Shown here: in pieces, positions 56,921 to 64,000 of the stretch
Numbering within the stretch: the stretch's first letter is position 1
Layout of the letters: every line of letters starts with the position of its first letter
From: G963665975 sp963665975
Lineage (GTDB): Bacteria; Bacteroidota; Rhodothermia; Rhodothermales; Bin80
Length of the DNA: 64,000 nt
Direction of reading: 5' to 3'
Assembly (NCBI GenBank): GCA_963665975.1
Contig: OY762508.1
Coordinates: 806,001-870,000, forward strand
Notes under the pieces: generated by a model
The model's input: only the letters and a program-made list of their open reading frames with translations
Told to the model about the DNA's origin: nothing
The model's database searches: none
Made by a program: the position numbers and the translations under genes

Positions 56921-57915
56921 TGCACCTGTCATTACGTCTTATTGCCGGCTTACTGGTGGCCATACTCGTCACCCTGCCACTCGCAGGCTGCGAGCAGGCT
57001 ATAGACCCCATCATTGGCGAAGACCGCCCGTTTACGCTCTGGGGCTACTTCGATGCCAATGCGGATACACAAAGGGTTCGTGTATTCTCGATAGAGCAGC
57101 GCCTGGGCACCGATCGCAGTGGACCCATCGATGCGGTCGTGATCTCCAAAGACCTGGCGACAGGCGAAACCCACTCCTGGACAGATACCGAAATCGCCTT
57201 TAATGATAGCGTGACAGGACACGTCTTCTGGTCCGCTTTCAAACCCGAATACGAGCGTGCCTATCGCCTGGAAGTGCGCCGGTCGGACGGCGCGACCTCC
57301 AGCGTGGAAGTGACCATCCCTCCGCATATTGACGTCGAACTCGTCGACCCGACCGAGCGCGTCAAGATACCGGTGTTTATCCACGGCAAGCCGCCCAACC
57401 TCGTAGGTGTCCAGGTCGTCTACGATGCGATTACCCTGCCGCCTGCCAATCCCTGGCCTCCCGGCTCGACATCGCCTCCGGGAATCCGGCTGCCGGTTTC
57501 CGTGCCCTACACCGATAAGGTGGAGCCCACTGCGGATGGCTGGAAACTCGAACTCAATTTGCGGCAGGATTTCGGTGTTGTACAGAAGGAATTCGATGCC
57601 AACTGTTTGCGAAGCGACCTGGTCACCTTGCGACGCATTGATTTTCGCTTCCTGGCGGCCGACGCAGATTGGTCTCCGCCCAGGGGATCATTTGACCCGA
57701 ACCTGCTCATTGAGCCAGGAGCGTTTTCGAACGTCGAAAACGGCTTTGGATTCTATGGGGGCGGATATGTATCGTCTACGCGATGGATATCGAAAGAAAA
57801 TGTGCTCCGATCCATCGGCTATGTAACATCAGGCCCGTGCCCCCTGATGCCTCAGAATATCCCCATCTGCCAACTGCCTCCCGAGCCCTGCCTCAAATCC
57901 GGGGGCGGCAACTAA
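56920..57915 (+). CDS. DUF4249-like lipoprotein
   Basis: The 331-residue protein starts at an ATG whose A is the last base of the TonB receptor stop codon. The signal ends in the lipobox LPLAGCEQ, and the mature part begins with AIDPIIGEDRPFTLWGYFD and is beta-rich with a Ser/Thr-poor Ig-like layout. DUF4249 proteins are typical lipoprotein partners encoded after TonB receptors in Bacteroidota. Cys residues near the end (PCPLMPQNIPICQLPPEPC) may form disulfides. Its stop overlaps, by four bases, the stop of the convergent oxidoreductase subunit. Confidence 0.78.
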   Translation: MHLSLRLIAGLLVAILVTLPLAGCEQAIDPIIGEDRPFTLWGYFDANADTQRVRVFSIEQRLGTDRSGPIDAVVISKDLATGETHSWTDTEIAFNDSVTGHVFWSAFKPEYERAYRLEVRRSDGATSSVEVTIPPHIDVELVDPTERVKIPVFIHGKPPNLVGVQVVYDAITLPPANPWPPGSTSPPGIRLPVSVPYTDKVEPTADGWKLELNLRQDFGVVQKEFDANCLRSDLVTLRRIDFRFLAADADWSPPRGSFDPNLLIEPGAFSNVENGFGFYGGGYVSSTRWISKENVLRSIGYVTSGPCPLMPQNIPICQLPPEPCLKSGGGN

Positions 57916-58463
57916 TCCGCATGGCGGACCTTCAACCGGCGGAGCACTGCTTCGGGGCATCCATTCCATTCCCGGATGTACACATTCCCCGAATATTGCA
58001 AATCCTCCACGCCCATACGGCTTGACCAGAAGCCCGTCGCCGTAAGGTCTCGGAATTCGGTAAAGAAAGCCACACCCTGGCTGACTGCCGGATCCGCATC
58101 ATCAGGCCAGGCGATTTCGTCGAGGATGCTGCGCCGATCCACGTCTGCAAGCGCCACAAACGTTTTCCCGAACCCGCGCTGGCTGTGGTGGTCAAGCCAG
58201 GCAAGCCCACCGCGCATGGGCAGCTGCAAGTCCGGCTGGTCGATCATCATGAAGTCCATGAATTCCGGTACGCCTGCGTCCGTAGCGCTCCCGGAACGCT
58301 CATCTGCTGGCAGGATGAGGTCCACAAGCACGCGCACCGTCTCAAACTCGTGCTCGGTAAAGAATGCTGGTTCCGTCCAGCCAGCCCAGTCGGGCATCCG
58401 AAAGCGGACTCCCGAAGCCAGCGATGCGGTGGCCATCAGGCGAAGCGATGTGCGTCGATCCAT
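57912..58463 (-). CDS. Gluconate 2-dehydrogenase subunit 3-family protein, Tat-exported
   Basis: The 183-residue protein starts at the ATG at 58463 with a Tat-like signal (MDRRTSLRLMATASLASG). The body has FFTEHEFETVRVLVDLILPADE and GVPEFMDFMMIDQ near the N-terminus, segments typical of the small gamma subunit. Together with the GMC oxidoreductase encoded 4 bases upstream it should form a periplasmic sugar or polyol dehydrogenase, the small subunit carrying the folded pair through the Tat system. No cytochrome c subunit is encoded beside it. Confidence 0.9.
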   Translation of the reverse strand: MDRRTSLRLMATASLASGVRFRMPDWAGWTEPAFFTEHEFETVRVLVDLILPADERSGSATDAGVPEFMDFMMIDQPDLQLPMRGGLAWLDHHSQRGFGKTFVALADVDRRSILDEIAWPDDADPAVSQGVAFFTEFRDLTATGFWSSRMGVEDLQYSGNVYIREWNGCPEAVLRRLKVRHAD

Positions 58464-58467
58464 CAGA

Positions 58468-60201
58468 CTACAGGTTTCCTTTGTTGCGCTCTTCGGCGAT
58501 ATAGGCGGCTGTACGCCAGGCAAGAGCCAGAATCGTCCATGTGATATTCTTGTGGGCCTGCGACACAAGCGGCCCCCCGTCAGCGACGAAGAGATTGCGC
58601 ACGTCGTGCGCCTGGCAATGCGCGTTCAGAACACTGGTCCTGGGATCATCCCCCATGCGCGTGGTCCCGCCTTCGTGGATAATACGCCCTGGAGCCAGAA
58701 TGCCGTATCCCTCCTCCTTCGTCGGCATGGGAGTTAGCGCTTCTCCTCCCATTTCCTCTATGAGCGCCCGCATGGTTTCCTGCATGTGCCTGACCTGCGC
58801 ATACTCCTGATCGCTCCACTTCACGTCAAAGCGTAGCACCGGGATACCGTATCGGTCGACCACCTTGGGATCAATCGTACACCGGTTTTCCGGTCGCGCA
58901 ATCATCTCGCCACGCCCCGAAAATCCCAATTCCGCACCGTAGAGATTACGGTAGTCCTCTTTGAGCCGCCGACCATATCCACCCCCACCCCGCGGCCGCT
59001 CGGCACGACCCGCATCGGGATTCCTGGCATTCAGGTGATGAATGCCTCGCATGAATCCGTACCCCGGCATGCGCTTGCCGCCCCACGGCTCAATGTGATA
59101 CCCGCGCGCAAAGTCCAGCTTTTCGCCATCCAGCCACCACGGAATGTAGACGTGCATTCCACCCACCCCGTCCTCGTTGTGCGGCAGGTTACCCATGAGT
59201 TGCGGGAAGAGTCCGGCCACGGAGGTGCCAGTCGAATCGGTCAAATAGCGTCCCACCACGTCGCTCTCGTTGGCGAGCCCATTGGGGTGCCGGGGGGACC
59301 GTGAATTAAGCAGCAGCCGCGCCGACTCACACGCACTTGCTGCCAAGACCACTACGCGGGCAGATACCTGATATTCCTGATTGTCAGTCTTGTTGATATA
59401 GGACACGCCCGTAGCCAGGCCTTCCGTATCGGTGAGTACTTCGCGCGCCATGGCCATCGGGATGACGGTGACGTTTCCGGTCGCCTCGGCCGGTCGAATC
59501 AGCACGGATGGCGAGGAAAAATTGCTGTTTGTTACGCATCCGCGCCCACACTGGCCACAATAATGACATGGCAAGCGCCCATTGTGGGCTTCTGTAAGAA
59601 TAGACAGTCGGGACGGAATCACGGGAATGCCCATCCGCTGGCCAGCCTCCTGGATAAGCAGTTCATAACAGCGCGGCCTTGGCGGCGGCAAAAAGATCCC
59701 GTCCGGCTCGTTACGAAATCCTTCGCTGGAGCCGAAGACGCCAATCAGGCGCTCGACCCGGTCATAGTATGGGCTTATATCGTCATATCCGATCGGCCAG
59801 TCGTCACCCAGACCGTCGATACTGCGCCGCCGGAAGTCATCCGGCCCAAAACGGAGCGAAATGCGCCCCCAATGATTCGTCCGGCCACCCAGATTGCGCG
59901 CTCGAAACCAGTCCCACTCCGTACCCTCCACATGCGTATACGGCTCGCCCTCAATGGTCCATCCACCGATCGTACCATCAAATTCGCCCCACTGCTTCTC
60001 CGGTGTTGCCGCACCCCGGCGAGGCGAATCATAGTTCCACTGGAACATCGCGCTGTGCGTCTCCGCATACCATAACGGTCCTGCTTCTAACAGGGCCACC
60101 CGGGCGCCAGCCTTTGCCAGCACATACGCCGCCATTCCCCCTCCTGCGCCCGAACCCACAATGCATACGTCGTATTTATTCGTTCGGTGAATAGCGGGCA
60201 T
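58468..60201 (-). CDS. GMC-family FAD oxidoreductase (glycoside/polyol dehydrogenase large subunit)
   Basis: The 577-residue flavoprotein begins with the FAD dinucleotide fold VCIVGSGAGGGMAAYVLAKA. Further GMC motifs are GRTNHWGRISLRF, CGQCGRGCVTNSNFSSPS and HEGGTTRMGDDPRTSV. It ends with the FVADGGPLVSQAHKNITWTI segment, where the conserved catalytic region normally holds a His-Asn/His pair. It has no export signal of its own and should ride with the Tat-borne small subunit. Homologues with this partner oxidise sugars and sugar alcohols, including at C3 of glycosides. It is divergent from the cold-shock gene. Confidence 0.93.
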   Translation of the reverse strand: MPAIHRTNKYDVCIVGSGAGGGMAAYVLAKAGARVALLEAGPLWYAETHSAMFQWNYDSPRRGAATPEKQWGEFDGTIGGWTIEGEPYTHVEGTEWDWFRARNLGGRTNHWGRISLRFGPDDFRRRSIDGLGDDWPIGYDDISPYYDRVERLIGVFGSSEGFRNEPDGIFLPPPRPRCYELLIQEAGQRMGIPVIPSRLSILTEAHNGRLPCHYCGQCGRGCVTNSNFSSPSVLIRPAEATGNVTVIPMAMAREVLTDTEGLATGVSYINKTDNQEYQVSARVVVLAASACESARLLLNSRSPRHPNGLANESDVVGRYLTDSTGTSVAGLFPQLMGNLPHNEDGVGGMHVYIPWWLDGEKLDFARGYHIEPWGGKRMPGYGFMRGIHHLNARNPDAGRAERPRGGGGYGRRLKEDYRNLYGAELGFSGRGEMIARPENRCTIDPKVVDRYGIPVLRFDVKWSDQEYAQVRHMQETMRALIEEMGGEALTPMPTKEEGYGILAPGRIIHEGGTTRMGDDPRTSVLNAHCQAHDVRNLFVADGGPLVSQAHKNITWTILALAWRTAAYIAEERNKGNL

Positions 60202-60577
60202 GGAATTTCTTTCGGTCGGAGCGGGAAGTTGCGACCGCTCTATTTACAAATTGTATGACTGTGTGTCAAATGGCCAGCGAAAACCCCTGCAGATGCCTAC
60301 AATACGTGAAGAGCATACGAATTGCGCGCGCCTCATCGGGCGTATTCCAGCCGTTTATGGACCATTTTTTCGTATTCGGGTCAGTATTCGCCGCTTTTTT
60401 CATGCAATCCTGATGGTAGCGTAATCATTAGAGAATAATCTGGAAGTGTGTCATGTGAAAACGTCGCGCTCCGTGAAACCGCGACTTGATAGCGCTGTTG
60501 ATGTCCCCGTCGGCCAAACACTGGCCGGTTCACTTACTCTACTTTAAGTAGCACCCGTATCAACGAGGCACCTGCAA
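60202..60577 (+). promoter_or_regulatory. 376-base leader region before the cold-shock gene
   Basis: This region lies between the divergent GMC gene and csp. A hairpin is visible at 60511-60527 (CGGCCA and TGGCCG around AACAC), and a perfect inverted repeat CTACTTTAAGTAG at 60539-60551 is close to the start codon at 60578. Long structured leaders are known to act as thermosensors in many csp mRNAs. Here that is inferred from layout, and no promoter was identified. Confidence 0.4.
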
Positions 60578-60787
60578 ATGGAAGCACGCGAAACAGGAAA
60601 GGTCAAATGGTTCAACCCGGAAAAGGGTTATGGCTTCATCGAGCGCGATAGCGGCGGTGACGTATTTGTCCACCATAGTGAAATTCGTATTTCGGGATTC
60701 CGCACGCTGGAAGAGAACCAGCGCGTCGAATTCACGGTAACGAAAGGTCAGAAGGGTGATCAGGCCCAGGATGTAGACCCGGCCTAG
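60578..60787 (+). CDS. Cold-shock protein (CspA family)
   Basis: The 69-residue OB-fold protein has the two RNA-binding motifs: RNP1 KGYGFI near residue 16 and RNP2 DVFVHH near 28. It should bind single-stranded RNA and unwind structure at low temperature. Length and motif order are standard. It is preceded by a structured 5' region and followed by an imperfect hairpin at 60796-60828. Confidence 0.97.
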   Translation: MEARETGKVKWFNPEKGYGFIERDSGGDVFVHHSEIRISGFRTLEENQRVEFTVTKGQKGDQAQDVDPA

Positions 60788-60795
60788 TCTCATCT

Positions 60796-60828
60796 CCCGG
60801 TGTCATAGTTGGATGTGACAATACCGGG
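60796..60828 (+). terminator. Imperfect hairpin downstream of the cold-shock gene
   Basis: CCCGGT at 60796-60801 pairs with ACCGGG at 60823-60828, and GTCA with TGAC inside it, leaving a 3-base bulge. Only three T residues follow, so it is a weak candidate terminator. Confidence 0.4.
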
Positions 60829-60839
60829 TTTGAGGCGAA

Positions 60840-61211
60840 TCGGATTGTGATTATTTTGTTGTCGAGCCAAGCGATGCGCTCGCGGCAAGCGGGGTATCCG
60901 GCATTGGTCGAATAGAGCCCGTAGTTGCGCTTTTTCTGCGTGACGATGGCTTCTTGTTCGGTGATGTTGGCCTAACCGCTGGTGCATGCGTCTTTGGCAA
61001 AGATGGAGCGGGCTTCAGCGACTTCTAGGCGCTGACCCGCGCGCAGTGCCTAACGACGGTGGGGCACGCTGGCCTTTACGGTAAGCTGCACGCTGACGTT
61101 GTTCTTGAGCGGTACGGCCGTGCTCAGGGCATCCGTGTGAAAGAAGTCGAAGGCGCCGTTAATGACGTGTTCAGTGATCACAGGGCGTGCGTAGCGGTCG
61201 ATGAGCTACAC
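60840..61211 (-). pseudogene. Coding-like relic interrupted only by three in-frame TAG codons
   Basis: Reading the minus strand from about 61211 gives an uninterrupted frame broken only by TAG at 61206-61208, 61050-61052 and 60972-60974. No TAA, TGA or frameshift appears in about 120 codons. Of the 51 codons between the first two TAGs, 39 end in G or C, clearly codon-like. Segments such as ARPVITEHVINGAFDFFHTD and RNYGLYSTNAGYPAC read as normal protein. A ribosome-binding-like AAAAAGGA lies 8 bases before a GTG at 61209-61211. I do not recognise the family. It is either a decayed gene with C-to-T changes in Gln codons or a remnant from a source that reads TAG as sense. It fades out before the cold-shock hairpin. 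Confidence 0.5.
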
Positions 61212-61466
61212 AGACAATTTCCTTTTTATTGATTGTTAGTCAGGAGGGCGGTCTGGCGGGTCGGGACCCAGGTCCTTGATAAGAACTTGCCGCATACAAT
61301 GGGAATGGCCGCTCCGTTGCACTTGTTCGCCCAGATGCAAGGAAGATGCGAATGAGTAATGTCCAGAGCGGAACAGCGTTGTTAACACCCGGACCATCTG
61401 TTAGACCCTCTTGTATGTAGTGCTCCGCAAGGAAAAACTGATTTCGAGTAATTGAACATTCCTTAG
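61212..61466. other. Intergenic region before the Cys-rich protein
   Basis: About 255 bases lie between the TAG-interrupted relic and the gene at 61467. The region contains AAAAAGGA (61218-61225), which would serve the relic on the minus strand. No other gene or promoter is supported. Confidence 0.4.
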
Positions 61467-61910
61467 ATGCCGAACGGTGGATCAGACTGCTGTGGAACAT
61501 GCTGGTTTAATCGGTCCAACCGGGGCCAGGCGGGGTCGCGGCATGTTGATCGGACTATACCTCCATTCTGTGAGATTAGGAATCTGGCACTTGAAAATCC
61601 CTTCTATACGTACTGCGCCAATCACCCACACCGACGACCGAATCGCGATTCCATGCCCATCGGCCCTGTCATGCGCGGAGACAGTGATCCAAGTAGTAAT
61701 CGATGGATATGGGAGGCCTCGCCCGATACGGAAAAGATTCGACAACATTTGCTTGATCTGCTTGACAACTGGGTTGAAGCAATGCTTCGGGACTATTATC
61801 CCATTGGAATCGGATTGGCCGAGACGGTAGTCAGGCAGCTCGGCGAATTTAGAGAGCAACGGGCTGCAGGAGTACTGGAAAAAATTCCCAGCGTGGACCA
61901 GGTTTTCTAA
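61467..61910 (+). CDS. Conserved Cys-rich hypothetical protein (147 aa)
   Basis: The protein begins MPNGGSDCCGTCWFN, a start I recognise from conserved hypothetical proteins found in many unrelated bacterial genomes. Cys8, Cys9 and Cys12, with Cys35 (PPFCEIR) and Cys50 (YTYCANH), may form a metal or Fe-S site, since their spacing and invariant context suggest binding rather than disulfides. The middle reads HPHRRPNRDSMPIGPV and the C-terminal half is helical. The function is unknown. No neighbour offers a clear link; it stands alone on the plus strand between minus-strand genes. Confidence 0.75.
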   Translation: MPNGGSDCCGTCWFNRSNRGQAGSRHVDRTIPPFCEIRNLALENPFYTYCANHPHRRPNRDSMPIGPVMRGDSDPSSNRWIWEASPDTEKIRQHLLDLLDNWVEAMLRDYYPIGIGLAETVVRQLGEFREQRAAGVLEKIPSVDQVF

Positions 61911-62008
61911 CCGAAGCAGCGCGGGAAGCACTCGCGAAAATCAGAGGAGTGCCCAACGGCCGAGGCTAGAAGACACAGCACGAGTTTGGAATCCTAGGGC
62001 CTCGCCGC

Positions 62009-63106
62009 TCACTTTCGCCTCACGAGGCGCGCAAAACCGACGGTCAGAAGCGGCAGGGCGAACAAGAAGAGAAAGCCGTAGGCCAGCGCTCCGTAGCCCT
62101 TCGCTACCAGGGCGATGAGGCCCACGCGTGACAGCACCGCCGCTCCGATCAGCAATAGACCGGTGGCCACGCCTGTCTGCGTGCGCGTCAGGCGCCGGCG
62201 CCCCAGCTCCTCAAGATTGGTGTCGACACGCCGCAGAACGGCGTGAATCATACCAGTCGATGTTTCGACCAGGGTCCACAGAATTACCATGGCGTAGACG
62301 CTCACCAGCGCGGCCCCACCCGCTCTGCGAAGCATCACCAGCCAGGGCACCTCGGCCTCCATTACGTCTACGCCGGGGTAATAGCCCATCACGGCCAGAT
62401 ACGTGAGCACGAAAGGCACCGTTGCCAATAGCCCCGTAATGATGCCTGCGATGAGTGTATGGCGGCGCTCCGACTGATAGTCGAGCACGAACAAGGTGGC
62501 CGGTATGGCAGCCAGGTTGTACCCAACATACAGGATGCCCGTCCCGACGGCCGCCGGGGCGAAGGCCAGGTTCCCCTCTACAAATACGGCAGCAACGTGC
62601 TCCCATCGCTGCCACAGGACACATCCCGCAAATACAACAAAACCTCCGTACAAGAGCACGGAGCCGATGGTCTTGAACCGCTCGATCAGGTGCCGCCCAC
62701 CAATTTCCAGAGACGCAACGACAGCAATAACAATCCCCACTCCCATCCAATAAGAAAGACCCAGCACCTCTTCGACGACCCGACCACCGGCAGCGCTCAC
62801 GACCGCAATCGTGACAAGCACCATCAGTACATAAATAAGATCGAAGATCGGCCACAGCGGACCGATAAGACGCCGGACAAAGCGCCGGTAGTCGTACACG
62901 CGACACACGCGCGCAAATTCGAACGACAGCGCCGCCATTAACGAGAACCCCGCAGCAATCGCGATGATGCTCCAGATCCCCGAAACACCAAACCGGGCGC
63001 CGTACTCCACGATTTCCCGGCCCGTTGCATACGCGCCCCCAATCAGCACCGACTGGAATACGATGCCTGGGAGCAGGTACTGTCTGAAACGGTTCGAGGT
63101 TAGCAA
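62009..63106 (-). CDS. YkvI-family membrane transporter
   Basis: The 365-residue protein has about ten membrane helices and the family N-terminal pattern VLIGGAYATGREIVEYGARFG, typical of YkvI-type proteins with a LeuT-like fold. The start must be TTG at 63106, because an in-frame TAG sits immediately before it and no ATG follows until well into the conserved part. The family has no established substrate; amino-acid or cation symport is guessed from the fold. It lies 22 bases downstream of the zinc alcohol dehydrogenase gene, so the two are likely co-transcribed. Confidence 0.85.
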   Translation of the reverse strand: MLTSNRFRQYLLPGIVFQSVLIGGAYATGREIVEYGARFGVSGIWSIIAIAAGFSLMAALSFEFARVCRVYDYRRFVRRLIGPLWPIFDLIYVLMVLVTIAVVSAAGGRVVEEVLGLSYWMGVGIVIAVVASLEIGGRHLIERFKTIGSVLLYGGFVVFAGCVLWQRWEHVAAVFVEGNLAFAPAAVGTGILYVGYNLAAIPATLFVLDYQSERRHTLIAGIITGLLATVPFVLTYLAVMGYYPGVDVMEAEVPWLVMLRRAGGAALVSVYAMVILWTLVETSTGMIHAVLRRVDTNLEELGRRRLTRTQTGVATGLLLIGAAVLSRVGLIALVAKGYGALAYGFLFLFALPLLTVGFARLVRRK

Positions 63107-63128
63107 CTATCGTGGAATCTGAAGTGAT

Positions 63129-64000
63129 TTACTGCGCGCCGCGCTGCCGGAGATCCACGAGCACCTTCACGGCGCCGTCCCGTTTGGTTTCCGCCAACGA
63201 GAATGCCTCGGCAATGGCGGAGAGTGGCAGCCGGTGCGTGATCAGCGGACGTACATCAAGGCGTCGGCTCGCTATCATGTCCAGAGCCAGGCGAAACGAT
63301 AGCAGCCCCGGTTCTCCCTGCGCATCCGCGGAAGCGACAAGCCGGACGTTCTTCCGTAAAAACTGCTCCATAGCGATTGGCAGGTATTCCTTCTTCGGAA
63401 CGCCAAAAAGCGCCACCTCCCCACCCTGACGCACAAGCTTTGGGCACAGATTGATGGTTTCCGCTTTGCCCACGGCCTCCACCACGCCATCGGCCATATG
63501 CCCATCCGTGTACTGTTGGACAGCTTCTACGGGGTCTTCCCGCGCCACGTCGATTGTGCGCTCCACACCCAGGCGACGCGCCATCTCCAGGCGATGCTCT
63601 ACCAGGTCAACGCCGATCACCTGCCGGGCTCCCAACGAGTGAAGCACTGCAGAAAACAGCAGTCCGGCTGGCCCCTGCCCAATGACCACGAAGCGCTTGT
63701 CAAGCACATTTTGCAGCTTGCGGCAGCAGAACAGGACGGTTCCCAATTGCTGTGCAAGCACACCCAGCTCCGAGGACACGCCGTCAGGCAAAGCCAGCAC
63801 GTACGCCGGGTCCACGGCCACCCATTCCGCAAATCCGTTAAACTCCGGGGGCAAGACCAATACGCGTGCTCCCGGAGTCCATTCTTTGCTGCGTGAAACC
63901 TCGATGCTCCCCACGCACTCGTGGCCTGACTGGCCGGGCTTCCAAGGGAATGACTCGGGAGGGCTGTCCGCGCAATAATGCAAGTCGCTGCCGCATACGG
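63129..64000 (-). CDS. Zinc-dependent alcohol dehydrogenase family protein (5' partial)
   Basis: The gene runs off the window edge, so the first residues are missing. The visible start reads VCGSDLHYCADS, where the Cys of CGSDLH is the catalytic zinc ligand, followed by GHECVG with the His and Glu of the zinc site. The Rossmann fold has VIGQGPAGLLFSAVLHSLGA. The structural four-Cys zinc lobe is not seen between them, so this is a shorter medium-chain type. The C-terminal part has ITHRLPLSAIAEAF. Substrate is unknown, but threonine, sorbitol or other polyol dehydrogenases have similar sequences. Confidence 0.9.
   Translation of the reverse strand, partial: VCGSDLHYCADSPPESFPWKPGQSGHECVGSIEVSRSKEWTPGARVLVLPPEFNGFAEWVAVDPAYVLALPDGVSSELGVLAQQLGTVLFCCRKLQNVLDKRFVVIGQGPAGLLFSAVLHSLGARQVIGVDLVEHRLEMARRLGVERTIDVAREDPVEAVQQYTDGHMADGVVEAVGKAETINLCPKLVRQGGEVALFGVPKKEYLPIAMEQFLRKNVRLVASADAQGEPGLLSFRLALDMIASRRLDVRPLITHRLPLSAIAEAFSLAETKRDGAVKVLVDLRQRGAQ

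Overview
This 64 kb window looks like chromosomal DNA of a moderately GC-rich member of the Bacteroidota/Rhodothermota group, with Rhodothermia-like (Rhodothermus/Salinibacter relatives) as the best guess. The markers are a type IX secretion C-terminal sorting domain, a Bacteroidota-type LptD, a TonB receptor followed by a DUF4249 lipoprotein, a stand-alone starch-synthase-like protein next to a DUF4270-like lipoprotein, a NagB/PIG-L fusion, DUF3467, and many Sec/Spase II lipoproteins. The taxon is inferred from gene families only. No rRNA, tRNA, CRISPR array or intact mobile element was found.

Layout. 0-4.5 kb: the 3' part of a membrane-bound iron-sulfur (HdrD/GlcF-like) oxidoreductase, a frameshifted DUF6088 antitoxin-like relic, a beta-propeller lipoprotein and a gene-poor stretch. 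4.5-10 kb, all minus strand: a GH123-like (DUF4091) lipoprotein, a Tat-exported two-subunit molybdenum hydroxylase and a DUF1080 (3-keto-disaccharide hydrolase-type) protein. 10-17.5 kb: msrA, NagB-PIG-L, then a plus-strand run of starch-synthase-like protein, DUF4270-like lipoprotein, outer-membrane barrel and TPR protein. 17.7-26.5 kb: enolase, FtsB/DivIC, ROK kinase, LptD, then GNAT and SucC on minus, an LptF/G permease and a Bcp peroxiredoxin. 26.8-34 kb: DUF3467, cysteine/cystathionine synthase, Lon, two tiny paired proteins, RsgA and a type IX cargo protein. 34-45 kb: alanine racemase, topoisomerase I, PPDK, an asparagine-synthase-like protein, a transglutaminase-like protein, a small membrane protein and a glutaryl-CoA dehydrogenase-type enzyme. 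45-48 kb: a small barrel-like protein, HemW and two tandem DUF192 lipoproteins. 48.4-54.6 kb: an A-type carrier divergent from a complete sufB-C-D-(SE)-T operon in which SufS and SufE are one polypeptide. 54.7-60.2 kb: TonB receptor, DUF4249 lipoprotein, and a GMC oxidoreductase with its Tat-exported small subunit. 60.2-64 kb: cold-shock protein, a coding-like relic broken only by three in-frame TAG codons, a Cys-rich conserved hypothetical, a YkvI-type permease and a zinc alcohol dehydrogenase cut by the window edge.

How the genes fit together. Most of the window is housekeeping: envelope assembly, central carbon metabolism, protein and DNA quality control, and Fe-S cluster biogenesis. The accessory theme is periplasmic and outer-membrane carbohydrate handling. 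The GMC oxidoreductase with its subunit 3 at 58-60 kb and the DUF1080 protein at 9-10 kb together suggest oxidation of glycosides to 3-keto sugars followed by hydrolysis. The most unusual observations are the TAG-only interrupted relic, the SufS-SufE fusion, the probably non-catalytic starch-synthase-like protein, the unexplained asparagine-synthase/transglutaminase neighbourhood and the paired small proteins between lon and rsgA.
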